Assembly: GCA_049794535.1 (NCBI GenBank)
Contig: JBARCX010000123.1
Span: 1 to 19,629, forward strand
Source of the DNA: JBARCX01 sp049794535
Lineage (GTDB): Bacteria; Pseudomonadota; Gammaproteobacteria; Xanthomonadales; Rhodanobacteraceae
DNA: 19,629 bases
Direction of reading: 5' to 3'
The notes under the pieces are model-generated. The model saw only the letters and a program-made list of their open reading frames with translations, did not search any database and was not told where the DNA came from. A program made the translations under genes and the position numbers. Of this stretch, positions 1 through 8,706 are shown one piece after another. Position 1 is the first letter of the stretch, and every line of letters begins with the position of its first letter.

Positions 1-63
1 GCGCTGACTGCGGTCTATGCAATTTTTCGCAATTTATTGAGCCTGCCACCACGCATTGGTTAA
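1..63 (+). CDS. Possible 3' tail of an upstream gene (partial)
   Basis: Frame 1 is open from the window edge to a TAA at 61-63 and reads ALTAVYAIFRNLLSLPPRIG. It would stop 12 bases before the first possible start of the GH17-GT2 gene, which fits an operon. Twenty open codons is weak evidence on its own, and the middle is AT-rich (GCAATTT repeated at 19-25 and 29-35), so this could equally be a promoter region. No family is recognised. Confidence 0.25.
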   Translation, partial: ALTAVYAIFRNLLSLPPRIG

Positions 64-75
64 GCTCCCCGGGCT

Positions 76-2736
76 TTGTTTGCCTCTGGAGAGGCACCTA
101 CGGGAACTTTCTTGAGCGCCACACCCATCAATACGCCCCGCCAACCGTCGCTATTCACAGCCATCCTGCTGGCGCTGCTCGTGGCCGCCATGAATATTGG
201 CCTGTGGTGGTGGAGCAACCTTCCGCGTGGTCCCGAGGATTGGCACGGGCCGATCGGCGGCTTTGCCTTGTCGGCCTATCAGCGTTATCAGAGTCCGCTG
301 AAAAACGACTCCCCTAGTGACTCGGAGGTCGACAACGACCTCAAGCTGCTGCGCGGCTACACCCCGCGCATCCGCACCTACTCCATGTTGCAGACCCCGC
401 AGATACCGCGGCTCGCGCAAAAGGAAGGCCTGGATGTGCTGGCCGGCGCCTGGATCGACACGCGCCTGGAGAACAACGAGAAGGAAATCGAGACGCTGAT
501 CGCTCAAGCGCGGCGTTACCCGAAAACCATCTCCCGGGTGATCGTCGGCAACGAGGTGCTGTTCCGTAACGACATCCCGCCTGAGCAACTGATGGCCTAC
601 GTCGACCGCGTGCGCGCCGCGATCCATCAGCCGGTCACCGTGGCCGAGCCATTTCACATCTGGTTGAAATACCCAGAGCTGGCCCAGCATGTGGACTTCA
701 TCACTGTGCACTTGTTCCCGTACTGGAACGGTATCGCAGCCGTCAGCACCGGCTCTGGGCCAGATAAATATCCTGCGATCAACGACGCACTGGGCAGTTA
801 TCACGCACTCAAGCAGATGTTCCCGAACAAACCGATCGTGATCGGCGAGATCGGCTGGCCATCCAACGGTGACCGCTACAAGTACGCACAGCCCTCGGTA
901 TCCAACGAGGCGATCTTCCTGCGCGTGTGGTTCAACCTGGCCAAGCAGGAGCACATCGACTATTACGTGATGGAGGCGTTCGACCAGCCGTGGAAGGAGC
1001 AGCTGTCCGGCCGCACCGAAGCCTATTGGGGCATGTTCAATGCGGATCGCCAGCCGAAGTTCCCGTTCACCGGCCCGGTAACCGAAGACACCGGCTGGCC
1101 GTGGAAGGCGATTGCGGCGAGCTTGCTCGCACTGCTACCCATGGCCTGGTTCGCCCGCCGTTTCGCCCGCTTCAAACTGATGGGGCGGCTCTTCTTCTGC
1201 GCGCTGATCCAACTCGCCTGCGGTTTGATCGTCTGGTCGGCCACGCTGCCGTTCAATTTCTACCTGGACTGGGTCGACTGGACCATGCTGGTGCTGCTGT
1301 TCCCGGCCCAGATCGCGATCCTTGCCATATTGCTGATCAACGGCTTCGAGTTCACCGAGGTGCTGTGGCGCCGTGAATGGATACGTCACGCCGGCATGCT
1401 ACGGCCCGATCCGCCGGAGAAGCAGCCGTTCGTGTCGATCCATCTGGCCTGCTACAACGAGCCGCCGGAGATGGTCATCATCACGCTCGATTCGTTGGCC
1501 GCGCTCGACTACGACAACTTCGAAGTGCTGGTGATCGACAACAACACCAAAGACCCGGCCGTATGGAAGCCGGTGCAGGCGTATTGCGAGCAACTCGGCA
1601 AGCGCTTCCGCTTCTTCCATCTGGAACCGTGGCCGGGCTACAAAGCCGGCGCGCTGAACTTTGGCCTGAAGGAAACCGACCCACGCGCCGACGTGGTGGC
1701 GGTGATCGATGCCGACTACGAAGTACGGCATGACTGGCTGGCCACCCTCACCGGCTACTTCCACGATCCAAAGGTAGCCGTGGTGCAATGCCCGCAGGCG
1801 CACCGCGAATTCGAGCACAACCGCTTCCGCCGGATGACCGCGTGGGAGTACGACGGCTTCTTCCGCATCGGCATGCACCATCGCAACGAGCGCAACGCGA
1901 TCATCCAGCACGGCACCATGACCATGGTGCGCCGCAGTGCCTTGGAAGGCACGGGCGGCTGGTCGGAGTGGACCATCTGCGAAGACGCCGAGTTGGGCCT
2001 GCGTCTGATGCATGCCGGCTACGAGCTGGTCTACGTCGACGAATTGATGGGCAAGGGCCTTACCCCAGCCGACTTCAAGGCATACAAGAGCCAGCGCTAC
2101 CGCTGGGCGTTCGGCGCCATGCAGATCCTCAAGGGTCGCTGGAGCTGGATGACAAAGAAGGGCCCGCTGACAGCCGGCCAACGGTTCCACTTCCTCACCG
2201 GCTGGTTCAGCTGGTTCGCCGACGCACTGCACTTGCTGTTTACCCTGATGGCGATCTTCTGGACCGCCGGCATGGTGGCTTTCCCGCAGATATTCAGCCT
2301 GCCGATGCAGCTGTTCCTGATTCCCGTCATCGGCTTCTTCTTTGCCAAGGCGATCTTCGGCATCGTGCTGTACCGCGCCCGCGTACCGTGCAGCTGGTAC
2401 GACACCTTGATGGCGTCGCTAGCCAGCATGGGCCTTTCCCACGCCATCGCCCGCGGCATTCTGCATGGCCTCACCCGCGAGAAGACTTCGTTCGTGGTGA
2501 CAGCGAAAAGCCGGCGCTTGGGCGGCAGTAACTTCGCCGCGTTCGCACCGGTCCGCGAGGAGTTGCTGATGGCCTGCGCCCTCACCCTATGTGTGATCGG
2601 CATGTGGCACGGCTTCGGCACGCACTACATCGAAGGCGTCTTATGGATGTTCATCCTCAGCGCGCAGTCGATTCCATACTTCTCTGCGGTAGCCGGCGCA
2701 TGGATCGCACACAAGGCAGGCGACAAGGCGGGCTAA
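76..2736 (+). CDS. NdvB-like membrane beta-1,3-glucan synthase: GH17 domain fused to GT2 glycosyltransferase
   Basis: A two-domain inner-membrane enzyme expected to polymerise glucose from UDP-glucose into beta-1,3-glucan and to remodel or cyclise the chain outside the membrane. A membrane anchor lies at about residues 26-48. It is followed by a periplasmic GH17 domain (about 55-335) with both catalytic glutamates visible: VGNE (E160, acid/base) and GEIGWPS (E258, nucleophile). Membrane segments at about 343-423 lead to a cytosolic GT2 domain with DAD (D545/D547), ED (E636/D637) and QRYRW (Q673-W677). More membrane helices at about 706-765 and 830-875 close the protein. Length and order match Pseudomonas aeruginosa NdvB, which makes cyclic beta-1,3-glucans. 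The start is uncertain. The longest frame begins with TTG at 76; TTG at 112 is an alternative. The first ATG (190) would fall inside the membrane anchor, so it is unlikely. Product linkage is inferred from architecture. Confidence 0.93.
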   Translation: MFASGEAPTGTFLSATPINTPRQPSLFTAILLALLVAAMNIGLWWWSNLPRGPEDWHGPIGGFALSAYQRYQSPLKNDSPSDSEVDNDLKLLRGYTPRIRTYSMLQTPQIPRLAQKEGLDVLAGAWIDTRLENNEKEIETLIAQARRYPKTISRVIVGNEVLFRNDIPPEQLMAYVDRVRAAIHQPVTVAEPFHIWLKYPELAQHVDFITVHLFPYWNGIAAVSTGSGPDKYPAINDALGSYHALKQMFPNKPIVIGEIGWPSNGDRYKYAQPSVSNEAIFLRVWFNLAKQEHIDYYVMEAFDQPWKEQLSGRTEAYWGMFNADRQPKFPFTGPVTEDTGWPWKAIAASLLALLPMAWFARRFARFKLMGRLFFCALIQLACGLIVWSATLPFNFYLDWVDWTMLVLLFPAQIAILAILLINGFEFTEVLWRREWIRHAGMLRPDPPEKQPFVSIHLACYNEPPEMVIITLDSLAALDYDNFEVLVIDNNTKDPAVWKPVQAYCEQLGKRFRFFHLEPWPGYKAGALNFGLKETDPRADVVAVIDADYEVRHDWLATLTGYFHDPKVAVVQCPQAHREFEHNRFRRMTAWEYDGFFRIGMHHRNERNAIIQHGTMTMVRRSALEGTGGWSEWTICEDAELGLRLMHAGYELVYVDELMGKGLTPADFKAYKSQRYRWAFGAMQILKGRWSWMTKKGPLTAGQRFHFLTGWFSWFADALHLLFTLMAIFWTAGMVAFPQIFSLPMQLFLIPVIGFFFAKAIFGIVLYRARVPCSWYDTLMASLASMGLSHAIARGILHGLTREKTSFVVTAKSRRLGGSNFAAFAPVREELLMACALTLCVIGMWHGFGTHYIEGVLWMFILSAQSIPYFSAVAGAWIAHKAGDKAG

Positions 2737-2744
2737 GTGAGTGA

Positions 2745-2783
2745 GGATGGGCTAGAGAAATTCGGAATGTTCTTAGCCCATCC
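2745..2783 (+). terminator. Long hairpin after the GH17-GT2 gene
   Basis: GGATGGGCTA (2745-2754) is exactly complementary to TAGCCCATCC (2774-2783). The stem continues as AGAA/TTCT and ATT/AAT, with single-base bulges at G2755 and G2769, to a CGG loop. That gives about 17 pairs starting 9 bases after the stop codon. No T-run follows, so it may be a 3'-end stabiliser or a weak/Rho-assisted terminator rather than a classic intrinsic one. Confidence 0.55.
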
Positions 2784-2852
2784 CAAGCACTTATACATTT
2801 GCCGTCCACATTAAGCCGGCTAAGCTGGTCATCGGCGGATCTGCTTTCAAAG

Positions 2853-2878
2853 TCCGTCGACATTACTCAGTAGACGGA
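2853..2878 (+). promoter_or_regulatory. Inverted repeat covering the tamA ribosome-binding region
   Basis: TCCGTC (2853-2858) pairs with GACGGA (2873-2878), and AC/GT can add two pairs inside a G-A mismatch. The only Shine-Dalgarno-like bases before the tamA ATG at 2887 (ACGGA, 2874-2878, 8 bases upstream) lie in the 3' arm. Folding of this leader could therefore limit tamA translation. This is inferred from pairing alone. Confidence 0.35.
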
Positions 2879-2886
2879 TCCTACGC

Positions 2887-4653
2887 ATGCGCCGAAACCG
2901 ACGCCTAGGCCTGCTTGCCTTGCTTCTCCTGTTACTCCCCATGCTTGCGCACGCTGGCGTGAAGTTGGTAGTGGACGGGGTGGACGACCCGCTCAAAGGT
3001 GCCGTGGTTGCTGGCGTCAGCCTCTCGCAATACACCACGCGTGACGCCAGCGAAGCGCAGGTGCAGCGCCTTTACGATCGCGCCGAAGCCCAGGTGAAGA
3101 CGGCCCTGGAGCCTTACGGCTACTACGAGGCCAGTGTGCAAGGCTCGCTCAAACAAGTCGGCAAGGATTGGCAGGTCACCCTGCACGTCACGCCAGGCGA
3201 ACCTGTCAAAGTGACCTCAGTCGATGTACAGCTCGATAAGGCAGCGGCAAACCTCGCACCGATCCGCCGCGCCAAACACGCCATCGAGAAACTCAAGGGT
3301 CAGCGATTGGATGATGCTGCTTATGACGCCGCGCGCGACGCATTGAGTGGCGCACTTACCGCCAACGGCTTCCTCGACGCAAAGCTGCTGGTGCATCAGG
3401 TGGAAGTGCACCGCGGGGAACACAGCGCGGCGATCAAGCTAGCGTGGCAAACAGGTACGCGTTATCGCTATGGCCAGGTGCATTTCAAAGGCTCACAGTT
3501 CCGTGAAGGGTTCCTGCAGCGCTATGTTCCCTTCAAAACAGGCGATTATTTCTCGCAGACGCAGCTGCTTGCCCTGCAACAAGCATTGAATGGCGCCGAC
3601 TACTTTTCGGTCGTCAACGTGTTGCCCGATATTGACGACGCCAAGCACGGCGTCGTGGATGTGAACGTAGAGCTCGCACCGGCCAAGCGCACCATCTACA
3701 CCGGCGGCCCATTCATTGGTACCGACACCGGCTTCGGCGTGCGTGGCGGTATCGAGCAACGCTGGACGAACAAGCGCGGCCACAAATGGAAAAACGAACT
3801 CGTCGTGGCACAACGACTCAAGACGTTGTCGACGCTGTACTCGATTCCGATGCCAGGTGACGATCAACGCAGCTTCAACTTTGGCGCCAACTATCGCGAC
3901 GCCAATACCGATACCTCGCAATCGCACACCGTAGAGCTCGTCGCTAACGAGACCAGACAATGGCATGACTGGACCCGCACTTTCGGTGTGCACGCGTTGT
4001 CGGGCACATTCACCGTGGGCAAACGTGCCGATGAGCCGGATGACACTCCTGGCATCGAACACGGCAGCAGTACGCTGGTATTTGCCGAGGCCTCTTTGTC
4101 GCGTAAACAGGCCGACAATTTCGACTTCGTGCGCCGCGGCTGGTCACTGACTTTCTCGGCACGCAGCACAGCAGGCTCCCTGCTCTCCAGCACCCGCTTC
4201 AGCCAACTCACCGCCGATGCAAAATGGATTCGTGCATTCGCTGGCAATAACCGTTTGATCCTGCGCGGCAGTGCTGGCATGACCTGGACCGGCGACTTTT
4301 CATCGCTACCACCGCAACTGCGCTTCTTTGCGGGCGGCGATCGTTCGGTACGCGGTTACAGCTTCCAGTCGATTGGCCCGACCAATAGCGACGATCGAGT
4401 GATCGGCGGCAAAAACCTGTTGGTTGCCAGCGCCGAGGTAGAACACTACTTCACGCAGAACTGGGGCATTGCCACCTTCGTCGATGCGGGCAATGCCTTC
4501 GACGGCACGGATTTTCGAGCAAAGATCGGCACTGGCCTGGGCGTACGCTGGCGCTCGCCAGTGGGCATGATCCGTGTGGATCTGGGTACCCCGGTAAACG
4601 ACGCACAGCGCCACGGCATTGAGCTGCACATCGTGATCGGGCCGGATCTGTGA
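2887..4653 (+). CDS. tamA: TamA, Omp85-family outer-membrane translocation/assembly protein
   Basis: Outer-membrane half of the TAM complex. It works with inner-membrane-anchored TamB in outer-membrane protein assembly and lipid homeostasis. The ATG start gives a clean signal peptide (two Arg clusters, a Leu-rich core and AHA before G24). Three POTRA-like modules follow (about 25-95, 100-175 and 185-265), then a 16-strand-type barrel from about 270 to the end. The Omp85 hallmark VRGY sits at 488-491 in FAGGDRSVRGYSF. At 588 residues it is close to E. coli TamA. It ends in IVIGPDL, with no terminal Phe. The tamB start lies 61 bases downstream on the same strand, which supports TamA over BamA or a haemolysin transporter and suggests one transcript. 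The Shine-Dalgarno is weak (ACGGA) and lies in an inverted repeat. Confidence 0.95.
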   Translation: MRRNRRLGLLALLLLLLPMLAHAGVKLVVDGVDDPLKGAVVAGVSLSQYTTRDASEAQVQRLYDRAEAQVKTALEPYGYYEASVQGSLKQVGKDWQVTLHVTPGEPVKVTSVDVQLDKAAANLAPIRRAKHAIEKLKGQRLDDAAYDAARDALSGALTANGFLDAKLLVHQVEVHRGEHSAAIKLAWQTGTRYRYGQVHFKGSQFREGFLQRYVPFKTGDYFSQTQLLALQQALNGADYFSVVNVLPDIDDAKHGVVDVNVELAPAKRTIYTGGPFIGTDTGFGVRGGIEQRWTNKRGHKWKNELVVAQRLKTLSTLYSIPMPGDDQRSFNFGANYRDANTDTSQSHTVELVANETRQWHDWTRTFGVHALSGTFTVGKRADEPDDTPGIEHGSSTLVFAEASLSRKQADNFDFVRRGWSLTFSARSTAGSLLSSTRFSQLTADAKWIRAFAGNNRLILRGSAGMTWTGDFSSLPPQLRFFAGGDRSVRGYSFQSIGPTNSDDRVIGGKNLLVASAEVEHYFTQNWGIATFVDAGNAFDGTDFRAKIGTGLGVRWRSPVGMIRVDLGTPVNDAQRHGIELHIVIGPDL

Positions 4654-4714
4654 GTGGCCCGGTGAGCAAGATGGATAGGCGTATAACGGACAACGGACGG
4701 AAGGCATCACGGAC

Positions 4715-7700
4715 ATGAAGTGGCTTAAGCGCATCGGCCTCGCCCTCTTCGCCTTGCTACTGCTGGTGGCCGTTGGACTGTGGTGGCTGCTCGGCACCGG
4801 CTCAGGCTTACGCTTTGTATTAGCGCGCGCGCAAGGCGCGACCAACGGCGCGATCAGCGTGCAGCACGCCGACGGCCGGCTGATTGGCCCACTGGACTTG
4901 ACCAACCTACGTTACGACGATGGCCAGGGCACCGTAGTGAAGCTGGCAAAGGCACATCTGGATCTACGCTTTTGGCCGCTGTTGCGCGAACGCGTACATG
5001 TACTCGATCTGGATGCAGATGGCATCGATGTAGCGCTGCCCAAGTCCGCACCGGAGAGCGAGACCTCTTCTAGCAGCTTCTCGCTGAAACCGCCGATCGC
5101 ACTGATATTCGACCGCGTACATATCGGCGCGGTGAACATCACTGAAGATGGTCAGCCGCTATTCGCCTCCACACGGCTGGACCTCAGCGGCCGCTGGACC
5201 AACGCTGGCATCGCAGTGACACAACTTGTGCTGGACGCTCCTGACGGTCACGTCGACCTTACCGGTCAATTCGGCATCGGTCGCAACTACCGCGGCAACG
5301 GTCACGCGGATTTCGCATGGAAACTAGACGACACCCGTTACGTCGGCAACCTCCGAGCACATAGCGATGGCTTGCATGCACAAACCACCCTCAAGCTTGA
5401 ACAACCACTGGTTGCACAACTGCAACTCGACCTAACCCAGCGCGATGACTACGCCTGGACAGCCAAACTCGACGCGCCACACTTTGATCCAAAACCGCTA
5501 ATCGGTGACAGCGAGCTCAAGGCCGTAGCACTGGCGTTACAAGGCCATGGCGATCAATACAGCGGCACATTGGAGGGCCAGCTGGGTCTCAATGAATATC
5601 AACTGCGTTTGCAGCCGCTCAGTGCGAAATTCAGTAATGACTACCACACGCTGACGCTGCAACAGCTCGCGCTCGCGTCGCCGCAGATTCCCGGCACAGT
5701 GAATGCCAGCGGCACGCTACAGCTGGATGCGCAACCACTGCGCGCCAATCTCGATATCCAGTGGAAAGATCTGCAATTACCACCTGCGCTGGTCGGACAG
5801 GAGCTATCCAGCCAGGGCCAGTTGAAGGCCAATGGCAGTGTTGATCAATTTCATGCCGAGGGCGATGTCGATATCGGTCCACCCGGCAAGCTGGCGAAGC
5901 TGTCACTCAATCTTGATGGCACGCAAAAGCTCATCACCCTGCACACGCTTCAACTCAAGCAACCCCAGGGTGGCCTCGATGCAAGCGGTGTACTCACACT
6001 ACAGCCCGAATTGGCATGGCAACTCAATGCAAATGCGAACAAGCTCGATCCTGGCCAGCTGTTCGCCGGGTGGAACGGCGCCTTGGATTTCGCACTTAAC
6101 ACCGAAGGCAAACTGGCGAAACAAGGGCCTGATGCCACGCTGGAATTACAGAAGCTCACAGGAATCTTGCGTGATCGCAACGTCAATGGCAACGGTACCT
6201 TGCACGTTACGGCTGATCAGATACTCGATGGCAAGTTCGCCCTGCAATCCGGCGGTAGTTCCGTGCAAATCGATGCCAAATCAGCCGGAGCGAATACAGG
6301 CAAGCGCAACGATATCGACGTGAAGCTGGCTATCACCTCGCTCGGCGACTGGCTACCCGACGCTGGCGGAAGCCTCAACGGTGAATTCCGTGTACGTGGC
6401 GCGTGGCCCAAGCTCAGTGTCAACGGCCAATTGCAAGGCCAGACGATGGCCTGGCAAGACCAGAAGATCGAGCGCCTTCGCCTCGATGCCGATGTGCCGG
6501 ATATCAGCAATCCTGGTGGCAAATTAGATCTGGAAACGGACGGCGTGCAGGCTGGCGGCCTCGCCTTTCAGCACATCGTGCTGCGCGGAGACGGTACCGC
6601 AGCGAAACATAACCTCTCGTTCGATGCACGCGGCACACCCCTGTCTACCGAACTCGCGCTGTCTGGCTCACTTAAGGGCGAAGCGTGGAGCGGCAATCTG
6701 TCCAGCCTGAACCTGGATTTACAGGGTCTGCCACGCTGGCATCTCCAGCAACCGGCTCGATTGAGCTGGAACGACGGTGCCATCGGCCTTTCCGAACTGT
6801 GCCTCAGCGCAGGCGATCCATTGCTATGTGTGGCCGGAAGCCAGGACAAAGCCGGCAAGCTCGATGCCACGTATCGCCTGCACTCACTGCCATTGGCGCT
6901 CTTGCTCAGCGTTGCCGCGCCAGGTGGCATGCCGCTGCGTGCCGATGGCTCACTCGATGGCAACGGTCATATCCGCCGCAGTGCTGCCGGCGCGCTTGAC
7001 GGCAATGCCACGATTACCTCGACACGTGGCAGCATCACCTACGCCGAGCACGCCGATCGACCGCTGTTGAGCTACGACAATCTCGCACTCAATGCCGCGC
7101 TAAGCCCAGCCAGCCAGCGAATCAATGTGCAAGCCAACCTCAACAACAACGGACGTCTGGATGGCCAAATAGGCATCACTGGCGTGCAACAAGCGCTGGA
7201 CGGACAGATCAATCTTCACCTTGGCAGCCTCAATCTCATTGAACTGTTTACCGACAGCGTGGCGAACGTTCATGGCGACCTCAACGGCAGCTTTCGTCTC
7301 GGTGGCACGTTGCAGCAACCGGCAGTCATCGGCCAAGCCACGGTTTCTGACTTCGCTACCGAAGTACCGGATGCCGGACTCAAGCTCAGCCAAGGGCAGC
7401 TGGTGGTCAGCACGACGGATGCACAGCAATTCCGCATCGACGGTAGTGTGAAGTCGGGTGATGGCACGCTGAATATCAACGGCACCGCGAATCTCGGTGC
7501 CAATGCAGCCACCACGATCACACTCAAGGGAAGCCAATTCACCGCCGCCGATATTCCCGCCGCGAAGGTGGTGATATCGCCCAACCTGGTTGTGAAGCAG
7601 GATGACAAGAGCATCGATCTCAGTGGCTCGCTCGCCATCGATCGCGCCGACGTAAATCTTGAAAAACTACCGGGTGGCGGTGCCAATTCAGCTTCGTCCG

Positions 7701-8479
7701 ACGTCATCGTGGTCGATCAGGAACAGCAACAGGCAGCGGAATCACCGCTACAGATCACGGCCAACGTGCAGGTTGATCTCGGCCACAAAACGCACATCAT
7801 TGGCATGGGCTTGGACGGCCGTCTTGGCGGCATATTGACGGTGATTCAACGCCCCGATCGGTCCGCCATCGGTCAAGGCCAGGTCAGCGTCAGCGGTACT
7901 TACAAAGCCTACGGCCAGAATCTCAACATCGAACAAGGCCAACTGCTATTCGCCAGCACCCCCCTCGACAACCCCGGATTGAACATTCGTGCTGCACGCA
8001 AACTCAATCCCAACGCCACCATCGATGAAGGCCAGCAGGTTGGCCTGCTCATTTCCGGCACAGCGCAACGCCCGGTTCTCACCGTATTCTCCAATCCAGT
8101 CATGGAGCAGTCTGATGCCCTGTCTTATCTGGTCACGGGCAAGCCGCTCTCACAAGTGAAGGGTGGTGAAGGCAACGCGGTGGGCGCTGCAGCGCAGGCA
8201 CTTGGCTCGGCTGCCGGCGATTTGCTGGCCAAGAGCATCGGCTCGAAAATCGGTGTGGATGACATCGGCGTATCCAGTAACGAAGCGCTTGGCGGTAATT
8301 CTGCGTTCACCGTGGGAAAATATCTCTCGCCTCGGTTGTATCTAAGCTATGGCGTCGGCCTGTTCGAACCAGGACAAGTGATCACTCTGCGCTATCGCCT
8401 CAGTCATCACTGGAGCTTTGAGGCACAAAATGCCACCGACTTCAGTCGTGCCAGCCTCAACTATCGCTACGAAAAATGA
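4715..8479 (+). CDS. tamB: TamB, AsmA-like inner-membrane-anchored envelope-spanning protein (DUF490/TamB_C)
   Basis: Long periplasmic partner of TamA. Family members form a hydrophobic beta-taco groove across the periplasm and help assemble outer-membrane proteins or move phospholipids. Visible: a basic start MKWLKR, one membrane anchor at about residues 7-26, a long repetitive beta-rich middle with many L-x-G-x-L units, and a C-terminal TamB_C region. The latter has the typical run GTYKAYGQNLNIEQGQLLF (about 1058-1076), ISGTAQRPVLTVFSNP, then DALSYLVTGKPL, and ends in barrel-like strands (FEAQNATDFSRASLNYRYEK). Its 1254 residues match E. coli TamB (about 1260). A GGAAGG Shine-Dalgarno at 4699-4704 lies 10 bases before the ATG. 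Small nested inverted repeats follow the stop at 8484-8514 (GCAAG/CTTGC around GGCT/AGCC) without a T-run. Confidence 0.96.
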   Translation: MKWLKRIGLALFALLLLVAVGLWWLLGTGSGLRFVLARAQGATNGAISVQHADGRLIGPLDLTNLRYDDGQGTVVKLAKAHLDLRFWPLLRERVHVLDLDADGIDVALPKSAPESETSSSSFSLKPPIALIFDRVHIGAVNITEDGQPLFASTRLDLSGRWTNAGIAVTQLVLDAPDGHVDLTGQFGIGRNYRGNGHADFAWKLDDTRYVGNLRAHSDGLHAQTTLKLEQPLVAQLQLDLTQRDDYAWTAKLDAPHFDPKPLIGDSELKAVALALQGHGDQYSGTLEGQLGLNEYQLRLQPLSAKFSNDYHTLTLQQLALASPQIPGTVNASGTLQLDAQPLRANLDIQWKDLQLPPALVGQELSSQGQLKANGSVDQFHAEGDVDIGPPGKLAKLSLNLDGTQKLITLHTLQLKQPQGGLDASGVLTLQPELAWQLNANANKLDPGQLFAGWNGALDFALNTEGKLAKQGPDATLELQKLTGILRDRNVNGNGTLHVTADQILDGKFALQSGGSSVQIDAKSAGANTGKRNDIDVKLAITSLGDWLPDAGGSLNGEFRVRGAWPKLSVNGQLQGQTMAWQDQKIERLRLDADVPDISNPGGKLDLETDGVQAGGLAFQHIVLRGDGTAAKHNLSFDARGTPLSTELALSGSLKGEAWSGNLSSLNLDLQGLPRWHLQQPARLSWNDGAIGLSELCLSAGDPLLCVAGSQDKAGKLDATYRLHSLPLALLLSVAAPGGMPLRADGSLDGNGHIRRSAAGALDGNATITSTRGSITYAEHADRPLLSYDNLALNAALSPASQRINVQANLNNNGRLDGQIGITGVQQALDGQINLHLGSLNLIELFTDSVANVHGDLNGSFRLGGTLQQPAVIGQATVSDFATEVPDAGLKLSQGQLVVSTTDAQQFRIDGSVKSGDGTLNINGTANLGANAATTITLKGSQFTAADIPAAKVVISPNLVVKQDDKSIDLSGSLAIDRADVNLEKLPGGGANSASSDVIVVDQEQQQAAESPLQITANVQVDLGHKTHIIGMGLDGRLGGILTVIQRPDRSAIGQGQVSVSGTYKAYGQNLNIEQGQLLFASTPLDNPGLNIRAARKLNPNATIDEGQQVGLLISGTAQRPVLTVFSNPVMEQSDALSYLVTGKPLSQVKGGEGNAVGAAAQALGSAAGDLLAKSIGSKIGVDDIGVSSNEALGGNSAFTVGKYLSPRLYLSYGVGLFEPGQVITLRYRLSHHWSFEAQNATDFSRASLNYRYEK

Positions 8480-8595
8480 TGGCGCAAGGCTCAAGTAAGC
8501 CGTGAATCGCTTGCTCTCGCCCCGGCAGTCCTCTATCTCGACTGGTCCAAAAACACCGACAGCAGCCATTCAATTCCAGCGGAGATAATGCACCC

Positions 8596-8633
8596 ATGTC
8601 GCCCTATTAGGTTTGGATGCATTTTGGCGACAT
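8596..8633 (+). promoter_or_regulatory. Inverted repeat ATGTCGCC...GGCGACAT upstream of the DUF3300 gene
   Basis: Two exact 8-base complementary arms (8596-8603 and 8626-8633) are separated by a 22-base AT-richer spacer. They lie 73 bases before the GTG start of the lipoprotein gene, inside a 227-base gap with no coding signal. The centre-to-centre distance of 30 bases (about three helical turns) would suit a dimeric or paired operator; it could also be a leader hairpin. The role is inferred. Confidence 0.35.
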
Positions 8634-8706
8634 TAGTTAATTTTGCATTTGCCATTGAACACGGCCATTGACGATTTAATCCATTCGATGCTCTTGGAGA
8701 CACCCT

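Noticed and set aside
1399..2232. 277-residue minus-strand open frame inside the GH17-GT2 gene
   Set aside because: It is antisense to a gene with clear catalytic motifs, shows no domain, and is expected from GC-rich third-position bias.
3493..4062. 189-residue minus-strand open frame inside tamA
   Set aside because: Antisense shadow with no recognisable family or ribosome-binding site.
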